A stretch of 39,894 nucleotides of DNA from Parashewanella curva (lineage in GTDB: Bacteria; Pseudomonadota; Gammaproteobacteria; Enterobacterales; Shewanellaceae). This document shows, in pieces, positions 10,052 to 18,157 of the stretch. Under the pieces are notes generated by a model that saw only the letters and a program-made list of their open reading frames with translations, was not told where the DNA came from and did not search any database. How positions within the stretch are numbered: position 1 is the stretch's first letter; each line of letters starts with the position of its first letter. The DNA lies in contig NZ_ML014790.1 in NCBI RefSeq assembly GCF_003675895.1, forward strand, positions 1-39,894, read 5' to 3'. A program made the translations under genes and the position numbers.

Positions 10052-10282
10052 AGGAGCTTAACGTCTAAATCTCATTTCGAATATACCCTTTAGAATACCA
10101 AGATATCGCTGTCAGGATAAGTAATTGTTTTATGCAACAAGATAAATCATGGCGATTAGTTGCCTTGACAACGCTATAGCCAGATGCGCCCACCTCACTC
10201 GGTGAATAAAAATTAACCAGACATTTATTTCCCCAAAATGAAAACTTGGTCAATACGTGGATAATGGCGGGTTCGGATCCGC

Positions 10283-13200
10283 ATGCAGCCTATTATGATA
10301 ATCGTTGAGCCTATACAGCATCATCATATCCATGTCAGTGATGATTACCATGCCACGAATGAAGTATTGGCTAAATCTAGCCCACAATTGCTGTTTCAGG
10401 TCACCCAAACAGGTAAAGAGATTAAGTTTCCAGTTGTCGAATACTTTGAGCTCAAAGACAGTTATGAAGCATTTCGAAATAGCGGCAGTTTTAACGATTT
10501 CTACCTTTCATATAGTGCAGATATTAGCACACTCAATCGCCTCATTGAGCGTTTTTTCGATGAACCAGACTGCGCAGACAAACTCAGCCGAGTTGATACC
10601 TTTAGATATAACTTATTTGTAAAAGCTGATGACGCAAAAGTCATTGACCACAAAGCTTCCTATTATCGACGCTACCTCTATGGTGAAGCGAGGCTAGAGT
10701 TTCATCGAGTGGTCAACTTAATTGAAGACTCGCCACTGAACCCTGCTGAACAAAAAACAATAATTGGTGATATGGCAGATGGACTAGACACGTGTACAGG
10801 AGGCGTTCAATCTCGAATTGCAACAGCTTTCCGCAAGCTTCATTACTCCTATTTGGGGGCTAATGGGGCGTTAAAAAATCTATGTTTTGAAATAGCCCAA
10901 GCTGACGCAATGCGATTTTTCCACATTACTGCTTCCAATAGAAATGTGGGTGAAATATTCGAAATACATGTAGTCAATCACTTGCTAAAAAGCATTGATG
11001 CCATGTTTGCCATAGATGAGCCAATGGATGGAAGTGGTGAAGACTATAAATCGAAGTTTCGAAATAGCGATTACACAAAATTTAGTCAACAGGTTAGCCG
11101 ATTACTTACTGCTTCTAACATGATTACGACCATTTGCAATCAGCATTTCGACAGGCTGATGAATATACTAGAAACGAATGGACTGATATCAAACATGGAT
11201 TCTGTAGTGGAATTGGCGAAAATCAAAGGAGAGATACTAGAGCAAATCAATCTCTTAGTATTAGAACCAATCAATTCATTTTTACTTAGCAACATATCAT
11301 TTCCCAAACTGCTAAATTCTGATGGCACCTCGAATGGAATATGTTTCTTGTCATTGGCTTGTTATTGGGTAGGAATTATTCAAAGGCAATACAGAAGCCA
11401 TTTTAACCCTATTAGCGAAAAGGTATGCACCTTAGTTACCACTCCCAATGAAGATGAAGAACAACATGTCGCTTCGCACTATCCAAAAGTAAAACAAGCA
11501 TGGGGCAACTTCTTTTGGGTAGAGCATAATGGTAAAACCAAAGGGTTAACGGTATACCAAATTATGCTGTTAGCAGAAAAAGAATCGAACAAAACCATCT
11601 TGACCGGCTATTTAGATGCGCTCGAAATAAACTCACTTGAAGAAGCCTTACAATGCCTTAACTTATTGGCGTCCAATCAGCATTCAATACTCATTCAACA
11701 GGCTCGTTGCCATAAATTGGTTCAATTCCGAGTATTTTATTTTTTCAATGAAATCATCAATGCTGAATTTGAGCGTTGGCAACAGGCTTCAAGCCAAGCT
11801 CAAGACTGCGAATATGTTTTAAATTACAATCAATTGATGCCCTTGCAACACCTAACAACATCGGAATTTGAAACTCTCCATGCAAATTCAGAATTTCTGT
11901 GTGAAGTCTGCATCATTATTGAGCAAGCCAGAAGGGGGATCTTTATCACTCCAATGCAAGTGCTTCATTTATACCAACTTGGGAAGTTAGAGCTCATATT
12001 ACAAAGCAATTGCCAACTCACACCCAAGACGGTAGAGCATATTTTCAGCTTATTAATTACTCAGTATGACAGCGAATCTATTGGTAAGCTTTATGCCTTT
12101 GTTCATGCTAAAGACCCATCATCACATGCCGAATTGCAAGCCACTTGGTGCCCGAGCAAATTATTAGATAAAGTCGTTAAAAGCGATGATTTTCAGTTCA
12201 CCACCGATATGCTTAAGTTATTCCCAAATGAAGTAACTAAATGGGCACTGAATAAAGACACCCAAAATGGATCGCTAATGCATTATTGTATGCTCTCTAA
12301 CCACCTTAATGCATTTAATGCACTACTAGCTTCTGGGCTTATAGAGCTCAACCAGATGACTTCCAAAGGTACCTTGTTACAAGCAGCGCTAAGTAATCGC
12401 AAATATAAGCCTTTTTTAGAGGCATTGTTAACACAAGACCACCTTAGTTTATTTTTCCCTTTATCCAACAAAGGTAAATGCAACTTTGATGTCGCTGTAG
12501 ATGATGAAACCCAAACCTTGTTAACCACAGCATTAGCTCAACGGTTAAAACAGGCTAGAACTGGTGGTACTTTATTTGGAAAAGTACTAACTGAACTCCC
12601 AACCAGTAACCCAAAGCCGAAAGAAAATTGGGAGGGTGGCTGGGAACAAGTTGATATCAACGGTGAGCTCAATATCTTACTTGAACTCATCCAGCGATCT
12701 TTTGCTTTTTACTCTATAGAAGAGTTAGTCAGTGAACTTAATAGGCATCGAGCCATTAACTGGCAATCAGCTCCGCTATACCTTAAAAATTTGGCTTGGA
12801 GTGTTCGCTGCTCTGATTGGATAGCTAATCCCGAAAGCACTAGCGAGCGAACTCAGGACTTTATGCAGCTTTTGCCTAGTATTCATAAATCTGAAATGGC
12901 TGACTGGCTTGAATTTGCCCAACTATTAAACGTAAAGAGCTTAAAGGCCGCCATCATCATTAACTATTTTAATCAAAACCAAACGGACAAGGCTGTAGAC
13001 GTAGAACTCGGTTGGCTCTTTGGTCAAAGAAATTTGATCCCAAAAGGAAGCTTTGGGCGCCACTATTCAGGAAGACAACATGCTCTATTATTAACCATGG
13101 CCATCAAAACAGGGGCAGTGGGGTTGGTAGAGCATAGAATGTTACTCCAAGTTGTAGATTATCCACTTAACCAGCCCTTGCTTCATGCAGAAGGCTTTGC

Positions 13201-13885
13201 TGATAAACCATCAACCTGTATACCTCTTATCTATGCCATCAACGCCAACCAAGCTGAAGTCGCCATTAAAATTGCTGAACTAGACCCTCGTCAAATCTCT
13301 ACTTTTTGCCCTAGTGTACAAGCTAATGCTTTGCAACGGGCCGCGTGTCGCCTTGACTCACAGCAACTACTCCAAGCCATGCTTCCTCATTGCAATGTTA
13401 ATCAAGAGGACTCCAATGGTTACTCAGTATTAGATTTAGCACTGAACGCTCAAAACATGAAAAATGTGGAGCAATTGCTTACCCATAAAAAAATAGATTT
13501 GTTTTGCCGTTCAAAAAGCGGGCACCTCATATACCAAATGGTACAAGAACGAGTAACTAAGAACACCCTCGACCATGCCATTGTATTAACGAGCGGCCAC
13601 AGCCGTAACAGAGAAAAAGCTGTGGATATAGAGAAAGCGCTTATTCCTTTGAAAGCTAAGCGTTTTGATTTTTTCGACAAGATTGTCGACGATTATCCCT
13701 TTGTCTGTGATCACCTTAATGAGTTTAATCTTATGCTGGCAAAATGTGATTACCATTCACTGCAAGCCTTGGTTTACAGCCTCTCTGCTGGATTTAAGTT
13801 TTACAACGAAGAACTAAAACAAGGGGCGATCAGGATTTTGCAAGCCCATGTTGCAGTTAGGTACCAAACAGAGATCGTTTTTTAA
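10283..13885 (+). CDS. Large ankyrin-repeat-type protein of unknown function (putative effector)
   Basis: This is a 1200-residue protein with no signal peptide or transmembrane segment visible. The N-terminal ~500 residues are mostly helical and match no enzyme I can name. A segment at about 147-186 (EDSPLNPAEQKTI, then ADGLDTCTGGVQSRI) has a Cys-x-Gly-Gly-Val-x-x-Arg core resembling linkers I recall from large intracellular-pathogen effectors; that is memory, not a search result. Ankyrin-like helix pairs occur near 655-715 (GSLMHYCMLSNHLNAFNALL, then TLLQAALSNRKY) and 975-1085 (PLIYAINANQAEVAIKI, ANALQRAACRLDSQQLLQAM, GYSVLDLALNAQNMKNVEQL). The start could be ATG 10283 or ATG 10295; neither has a strong ribosome-binding site. 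The stop is 3 bases from the convergent Death-like gene. A host-directed or immune role is inference. Confidence 0.72.
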   Translation: MQPIMIIVEPIQHHHIHVSDDYHATNEVLAKSSPQLLFQVTQTGKEIKFPVVEYFELKDSYEAFRNSGSFNDFYLSYSADISTLNRLIERFFDEPDCADKLSRVDTFRYNLFVKADDAKVIDHKASYYRRYLYGEARLEFHRVVNLIEDSPLNPAEQKTIIGDMADGLDTCTGGVQSRIATAFRKLHYSYLGANGALKNLCFEIAQADAMRFFHITASNRNVGEIFEIHVVNHLLKSIDAMFAIDEPMDGSGEDYKSKFRNSDYTKFSQQVSRLLTASNMITTICNQHFDRLMNILETNGLISNMDSVVELAKIKGEILEQINLLVLEPINSFLLSNISFPKLLNSDGTSNGICFLSLACYWVGIIQRQYRSHFNPISEKVCTLVTTPNEDEEQHVASHYPKVKQAWGNFFWVEHNGKTKGLTVYQIMLLAEKESNKTILTGYLDALEINSLEEALQCLNLLASNQHSILIQQARCHKLVQFRVFYFFNEIINAEFERWQQASSQAQDCEYVLNYNQLMPLQHLTTSEFETLHANSEFLCEVCIIIEQARRGIFITPMQVLHLYQLGKLELILQSNCQLTPKTVEHIFSLLITQYDSESIGKLYAFVHAKDPSSHAELQATWCPSKLLDKVVKSDDFQFTTDMLKLFPNEVTKWALNKDTQNGSLMHYCMLSNHLNAFNALLASGLIELNQMTSKGTLLQAALSNRKYKPFLEALLTQDHLSLFFPLSNKGKCNFDVAVDDETQTLLTTALAQRLKQARTGGTLFGKVLTELPTSNPKPKENWEGGWEQVDINGELNILLELIQRSFAFYSIEELVSELNRHRAINWQSAPLYLKNLAWSVRCSDWIANPESTSERTQDFMQLLPSIHKSEMADWLEFAQLLNVKSLKAAIIINYFNQNQTDKAVDVELGWLFGQRNLIPKGSFGRHYSGRQHALLLTMAIKTGAVGLVEHRMLLQVVDYPLNQPLLHAEGFADKPSTCIPLIYAINANQAEVAIKIAELDPRQISTFCPSVQANALQRAACRLDSQQLLQAMLPHCNVNQEDSNGYSVLDLALNAQNMKNVEQLLTHKKIDLFCRSKSGHLIYQMVQERVTKNTLDHAIVLTSGHSRNREKAVDIEKALIPLKAKRFDFFDKIVDDYPFVCDHLNEFNLMLAKCDYHSLQALVYSLSAGFKFYNEELKQGAIRILQAHVAVRYQTEIVF

Positions 13886-13888
13886 CGG

Positions 13889-15490
13889 CTATTGATTAAC
13901 TGGATCATTCAAAAATTTAGCCGCATATTGCACGCTATGGCAGCTGCTTAGCTCTGGAATACTGGCCAATTGCGAAAACAGCTCTTTCCACGTCATTTTT
14001 TCATTTTGAGTAAACAACCGCTCAAATAACCACATCATCACCTGTTCATCAAAATCAAAGTACTCATCCCCAAAAATAGCGTCATCAACGTCTATTCCGA
14101 AATATTCTGCAACCTCATAAAAATAAGGACTAAGCTCAGTAAGTAAGTTGATCGGCTTCCATTTACCTACTTTCAAGCATGTTACATTCCTGTATTTGGC
14201 TAGTTCGTGGCCTTCAACTTTTGTAGCACCATCACAGGTTGCATCCTCATGCTCTGCTAGATATTCATTGATCTTAAAATAGTTTTTCAGCGCCCTGAGC
14301 TCACGAGTACCTCTTAAATCAGGAATGGCATCAAGGTGAGTAAAAAGTTGCTGCCAATTTAACGGTTCTTTATTCTCAAAATATTCAATCATGAGATAGG
14401 GTAGTCGATTGAATTTAAAGTCTGCACGAGTACCATAATCTCTAGCTTTATGCTGTAACACTAAAAATTCCCTTGATGAAAGCTCTAGTGAAACCGCTAA
14501 GCTCACACAATGCGGCATGATGACATGTGACAGTCTAAAGTCATTCGGTTTTATCTGAACAAAATTAGGTACTACTGGCCGCAGAGAAAAATGGATATCG
14601 GGTAACTCGTTCCAATGTGCAGGAAGCTTGACGCCATAACGCCTAGCAATACGATGAAACTCTGGCTCAAACTCCATACTTGGAATGTTAATCAGTAGAT
14701 CAAAGAACATCTGATGAGTCACTAAATTGTTCCTAAAAAATGCTCTCAGTATGAAGCTCACCGTATGCCACTCACAGTCACCATATCGTTGTTGATATTC
14801 AAAGATCTGTTGCTCAGTGATACCAAGCAGATTAGCCAATTGATGACGATGAGGAATCAATAACTGGCAAAAATCAAACCCTTCAAAAATGTTTTCATTA
14901 CCGCTAACAAATCCAGTACTTATCGCCCAAGTATATTCATGCGCATAAGTAGCACGATAAGCACTGTTTAAACGAAATCGCAGTTGAGAATTTTGCTGCT
15001 TTTCAAGAGCCTTTGCCACAATGGCTTCTTTGCTGAACCCATGGAACAACCGTAGATAAAAAGGCGATTTTTTATTAGTAGAAACAATGTACTTATGCTC
15101 TTTTGCAGTGAGTCTAAAACTAAAGGAAGATTCAATGCCTTTTTCAACAATACCGACTTGCCAAGGATGATATTTTCCTGAATCAACCTCCGGAGTATCA
15201 TCCAATATTAATATTGCAGAGCAATACACTTTCACTTTGAACTCAGTAGACTTACCTGCCAATTTCCGGAAAAAGCCTTTGATGCCAGTTACCCGTACAT
15301 CAAAAATATCTGCGACCGTGTCTGGCGCATTGGGAATACAAGCATAGTACTGACCCGAAATTAACGCTGACTTCGAATTTGAATCAACATCTCGGGATTT
15401 TGCATGAGCTACACTACTTTCACTCATGGCTTGCGCATAACTTGGAGGAAGATCACGACTATGATAAGTGTGAGGTCTTATTGCTCCCAT
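13889..15490 (-). CDS. Protein with three tandem Death-fold-like repeats (paralog A)
   Basis: This 533-residue protein has no signal peptide and is not recognised as a named family. Residues 1-45 are low-complexity with a PPSY motif (15-18). About 46-200 form a beta-rich N-terminal module beginning YYACIPNAPD and FDVRVTGIKGFF. Three repeats follow at about 205-275, 318-395 and 447-515. Each has a '..HxxLAxxLGI' helix pair (HQLANLLGITEQQI; CVSLAVSLELSSREF; FYEVAEYFGIDVDD), a middle helix, then a W/F-x-x-L/F helix ending near 'IP-E/D-L' (WQQLFTHLDAIPDL; WKELFSQLASIPEL). That pattern is how Death domains read (W..LA..LGL..., Q...L..W, L...L..I). The ORF opens with TTG at 15496; ATG 15490 is the likelier start. 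It aligns almost gap-free with the 530-residue paralog. Confidence 0.75.
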   Translation of the reverse strand: MGAIRPHTYHSRDLPPSYAQAMSESSVAHAKSRDVDSNSKSALISGQYYACIPNAPDTVADIFDVRVTGIKGFFRKLAGKSTEFKVKVYCSAILILDDTPEVDSGKYHPWQVGIVEKGIESSFSFRLTAKEHKYIVSTNKKSPFYLRLFHGFSKEAIVAKALEKQQNSQLRFRLNSAYRATYAHEYTWAISTGFVSGNENIFEGFDFCQLLIPHRHQLANLLGITEQQIFEYQQRYGDCEWHTVSFILRAFFRNNLVTHQMFFDLLINIPSMEFEPEFHRIARRYGVKLPAHWNELPDIHFSLRPVVPNFVQIKPNDFRLSHVIMPHCVSLAVSLELSSREFLVLQHKARDYGTRADFKFNRLPYLMIEYFENKEPLNWQQLFTHLDAIPDLRGTRELRALKNYFKINEYLAEHEDATCDGATKVEGHELAKYRNVTCLKVGKWKPINLLTELSPYFYEVAEYFGIDVDDAIFGDEYFDFDEQVMMWLFERLFTQNEKMTWKELFSQLASIPELSSCHSVQYAAKFLNDPVNQ

Positions 15491-15636
15491 TGGCAACTCT
15501 ACTTAAGTAAAAATTTCATTGTATAAAATAAAAGCTGAACATTGACTTGATTTAGATAAACTTGCCAAAGACAAATGTTAGAGGGTATTTTCAATTAGAC
15601 CTTTGATTAACACAATCATGCCACTACTGTAACTTA

Positions 15637-16017
15637 TTATTTTTCTTCCCTTCCTTTGGCCTGTTGCCAACAACAAAACAGGCAAAAGTAATCACAAGCT
15701 TTAGTTTCTAAGCAGGAAAAAAGCAACCAACATGGGCAGCACATGTCTTTATCTCTTTTTAAGGTATCTGGATCAACACCCATAAATTTACCAAGCACCC
15801 TACGAAGCCTCTTAGTCTCATGCTGAATAAGCTCACTATCTTCACCGGTATCACTTTCAGCATCAGACTCCTTGATTCGAGATAGAGGATTTGGAGTACA
15901 TTGATACTTCCGGTCACCATTAGGTAAGCTCTGCGGCTGTGGAGCGCTATCAACTCCCCCCGTACTGCCATAACCAACCTGTTGTGGATAAAGAACATCT
16001 TTAGTGATTGCTGCCAT
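15637..16017 (-). CDS. Small acidic protein with a Cys-rich C-terminal cluster
   Basis: This is a 126-residue product lying between the two Death-like paralogs on the same strand. It contains KYQCTPNPLSRI at about 38-48, which matches the YYACIPNAPD and HYSCIPCAPD motifs near the N-termini of its neighbours. Ser/Asp/Glu-rich sequence (49-64) follows, then a helix (RLRRVLGKFMGVDPDTLKR). The C-terminal segment has eight Cys in residues 93-116 among hydrophobic residues (CCPCWLLFSC, then CDYFCLFCCW). That could bind metal or be a membrane or acylation anchor; nothing proves either. An overlapping 100-codon frame on the same strand is rejected because it lacks the shared motif. It may be a truncated relative of the paralogs. 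A weak ribosome-binding site limits confidence. Confidence 0.6.
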   Translation of the reverse strand: MAAITKDVLYPQQVGYGSTGGVDSAPQPQSLPNGDRKYQCTPNPLSRIKESDAESDTGEDSELIQHETKRLRRVLGKFMGVDPDTLKRDKDMCCPCWLLFSCLETKACDYFCLFCCWQQAKGREEK

Positions 16018-16286
16018 TGAATGTGACTCGCAAAATAAAACTCATTATAAAATCCAATCACTTACTAAACGAGTGAATCATTGTTAATCTCTAACATTTC
16101 ATTTTCTTACTGTGCTTTATAGCTGTAGACTGTGGGCTTTTATAGACAGCTTAGGGCGTGTTCTCTCAGGCTGGTTTGTTTGAAGTTTTCTGGCGGTGAA
16201 AACACAATCATGGATTCATAGACTAGGGAGCATTCCCAACTAGATTTCTGATTTAACGACACACATGACAGTCGCTATTTCATTTA

Positions 16287-17879
16287 CTACTGCTGATTTA
16301 GATAAACAGCTCCTGATTGTAATTCCTGATAAGTCTCCAATTCTGGTATTGAAGCCAATTGGCTTAAGAATTCCTGCCACGTCATTGTTTCATTTTTCGC
16401 AATGATCTGCTCAAATAGCCACACCATTTTTTGCTCGGGGTAATCCACAAATTCATGTCCTGTTATAGCAAACTCTGTATCAATGCTAAAATGATCGGCA
16501 ATTTCCCAAAAATTGAAGGCGAGTTCTGTTAATAAATTAATAGGTTCTTCATTGCTCACTTGCACACATATCATCTGTTTAAGATTAACCCTTTCATTCC
16601 CATTTATTTCAGTGACACCATTACATGTGATGTTGCCATTTTGAGTAACCAACTCAGTGACCTTAAAATAATCTTTCATCTCCTGTAATTTTTCAGTACC
16701 CCTCAATTCAGGAATCGCATCTAGATGAGTAAATAGCTGTAACCAATCCAAGGTATCTTTATTTTGAATATGCTCTAATAAAAGGTAGAGCGTTCTATCA
16801 AGTTTCGGTTCATCCAATGTGACATTATCAAAGGCCTGCTGCTGTACTTTCAATAGTTCTGTCGATGATACTCCCAAAGATACGGCTAGACTGACCAAAT
16901 GGGGCAAAATAATATACTCTAACGTATGACCATAAGGTTCAATTTGAACAAAGTTAGGAATAACAGGCCGCAGAGCAAAAGGAAGATCAGGTATTTTTTC
17001 CCAATGATTAGGCAACGAAACGTTATAGCGCCTCGCAATACGATGAAACTCTGGTTCGAATTCCATGCCTTCAATCCTGCACAACGCATGAAAGAAATCT
17101 TGATGACTGACTAAGTGATACTTAAAAAACTCGTCCAAAATAAAACTCACGGTTTGCCATTCACTGTCACCGAATTGTTGTTGAAAAGTGGCAATTTGTT
17201 GGTCACTCACTCCCAAAATTTCAGCAAGTTGATGGTAGTGATTAACAAAAAGTTTCGGGAAATCAAATCCATTAAAACGGTCACCCCCACCACCATAAGT
17301 TTGGTAAGATTTATTCCAATCGTATTCATGGGCATAATGAAGTACATAAGTTAGATATAACCGAGCTCGCATGCCTGAGTCTAATCGTTTCTCTATTGCC
17401 TCAGCGAACAAAGCCTCCTCATTTAATCCATGAAACAAACGTAATAAAAAAGACGGTTTCTTAGCTGGAGAGAGAAAGTATCTGAAATTTTGGTTTCGAG
17501 TTAACTTAAGATCTAGCGACTCTTGTTTACCATATCTCAGAAGAGTCATATTCCAAGGCACACCATCCTCAGGATGCCTTTTGTATACAAAGCTGTCTAA
17601 TTTCAATATGGCTGAGCAATTCACACTAATCCGAAAATGGGTAGGTTTACCTAAAATCAACCAAAATAACTTTTTAAAACCTGTCACTCTGACATCAAAA
17701 GTCTCTGCAACCCTATCAGGTGCACAGGGTATGCAGCTATAGTGATTTCCAGCAATTTCCGCCGCATTCGGAATGTCGCCTGCCTCTGCTTTCTGAGCAT
17801 AATTCAAGCAACCATGATTAGCCGACTGCTGATGGCAAAGTGATGGAGAACTACGCCCTTGAGTTTCTGAAATGGACAT
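16287..17879 (-). CDS. Protein with three tandem Death-fold-like repeats (paralog B)
   Basis: This 530-residue paralog of the 13889-15490 product has the same layout: a short variable N-terminus, a beta-rich module starting HYSCIPCAPDRVAETFDVRV (47-66), then repeats at about 205-275, 318-395 and 447-515. Repeat cores are YHQLAEILGVSDQQI, LVSLAVSLGVSSTELL and FWEIADHFSIDTEF. Repeat ends are FFHALCRIEGMEF, WLQLFTHLDAIPEL and WQEFLSQLASIPEL. The joints between repeats are the most conserved stretches in the pair (MEFEPEFHRIARRY; PVIPNFVQI). It begins with ATG; the PPxY motif of paralog A is absent. It is divergent from lexA with 278 bp between. Function is unknown; Death-fold modules usually mediate homotypic protein binding. 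No enzymatic motif is visible. Confidence 0.77.
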   Translation of the reverse strand: MSISETQGRSSPSLCHQQSANHGCLNYAQKAEAGDIPNAAEIAGNHYSCIPCAPDRVAETFDVRVTGFKKLFWLILGKPTHFRISVNCSAILKLDSFVYKRHPEDGVPWNMTLLRYGKQESLDLKLTRNQNFRYFLSPAKKPSFLLRLFHGLNEEALFAEAIEKRLDSGMRARLYLTYVLHYAHEYDWNKSYQTYGGGGDRFNGFDFPKLFVNHYHQLAEILGVSDQQIATFQQQFGDSEWQTVSFILDEFFKYHLVSHQDFFHALCRIEGMEFEPEFHRIARRYNVSLPNHWEKIPDLPFALRPVIPNFVQIEPYGHTLEYIILPHLVSLAVSLGVSSTELLKVQQQAFDNVTLDEPKLDRTLYLLLEHIQNKDTLDWLQLFTHLDAIPELRGTEKLQEMKDYFKVTELVTQNGNITCNGVTEINGNERVNLKQMICVQVSNEEPINLLTELAFNFWEIADHFSIDTEFAITGHEFVDYPEQKMVWLFEQIIAKNETMTWQEFLSQLASIPELETYQELQSGAVYLNQQ

Positions 17880-17931
17880 CTATAAATCAAAAATTTAGAT
17901 TGAAATACAATATTAACGCTCAATATTGAAA

Positions 17932-18110
17932 TTAACTAAACTGATTGGAGCAATGGTCAGTCAATATTAAGGTAATACCATCACCTGATAGGCGTGGGTT
18001 GACTTTCCACTCAGTGCCTAACGACTTTATCTGACTTAGATTCACTTCCCTATTCGGTTTGCCTACAACATAAACAAAGATCACTTGGTTAACTCTTGCG
18101 CTATGGTAAT
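17932..18110 (-). pseudogene. Possible decayed 3' end of a former gene upstream of lexA
   Basis: An open minus-strand frame ends at 17932-17934 and reads, in its last ~57 codons, FVYVVGKPNREVNLSQIKSL followed by GTEWKVNPRLSGDG. This looks protein-like rather than random and recalls C-terminal beta-sandwich tails of some glycoside hydrolases (GH29 fucosidases come to mind, from memory only). Upstream the frame runs into the lexA promoter and then antisense to lexA, so no intact gene exists. It may mark DNA lost when the neighbouring island was acquired. Low certainty. Confidence 0.25.
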
Positions 18111-18130
18111 TACTGTATATAATACCAGTA
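18111..18130 (+). promoter_or_regulatory. LexA (SOS) box 1 of the lexA-sulA promoter
   Basis: TACTGTATATAATACCAGTA closely follows the gammaproteobacterial SOS box (TACTGT-N8-ACAGTA), with CTGT intact and one base changed in the right half (CCAG for ACAG). It implies LexA autoregulation. Confidence 0.93.
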
Positions 18131-18131
18131 A

Positions 18132-18151
18132 CACTGTATGAACAAACAGGT
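18132..18151 (+). promoter_or_regulatory. LexA (SOS) box 2 of the lexA-sulA promoter
   Basis: CACTGTATGAACAAACAGGT contains the exact CTGT-N8-ACAG core and lies one base after box 1 and six bases before the lexA start codon. Tandem boxes are also found at E. coli lexA. Confidence 0.92.
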
Positions 18152-18157
18152 ATTGCC

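Noticed and set aside
10065-10253. 62-codon minus-strand frame between plsB and the ankyrin gene
   Set aside because: No ribosome-binding site, no family features, and it lies in the divergent promoter region.
15759-16061. 100-codon frame overlapping the Cys-rich protein
   Set aside because: Same strand, different frame; lacks the motif shared with the neighbours and looks like a shadow.
16140-16286. Possible IS remnant between the Cys-rich gene and paralog B (AGGGCGTGTTCTC)
   Set aside because: Only a short resemblance to IS ends, with no matching inverted end or coding fragment.
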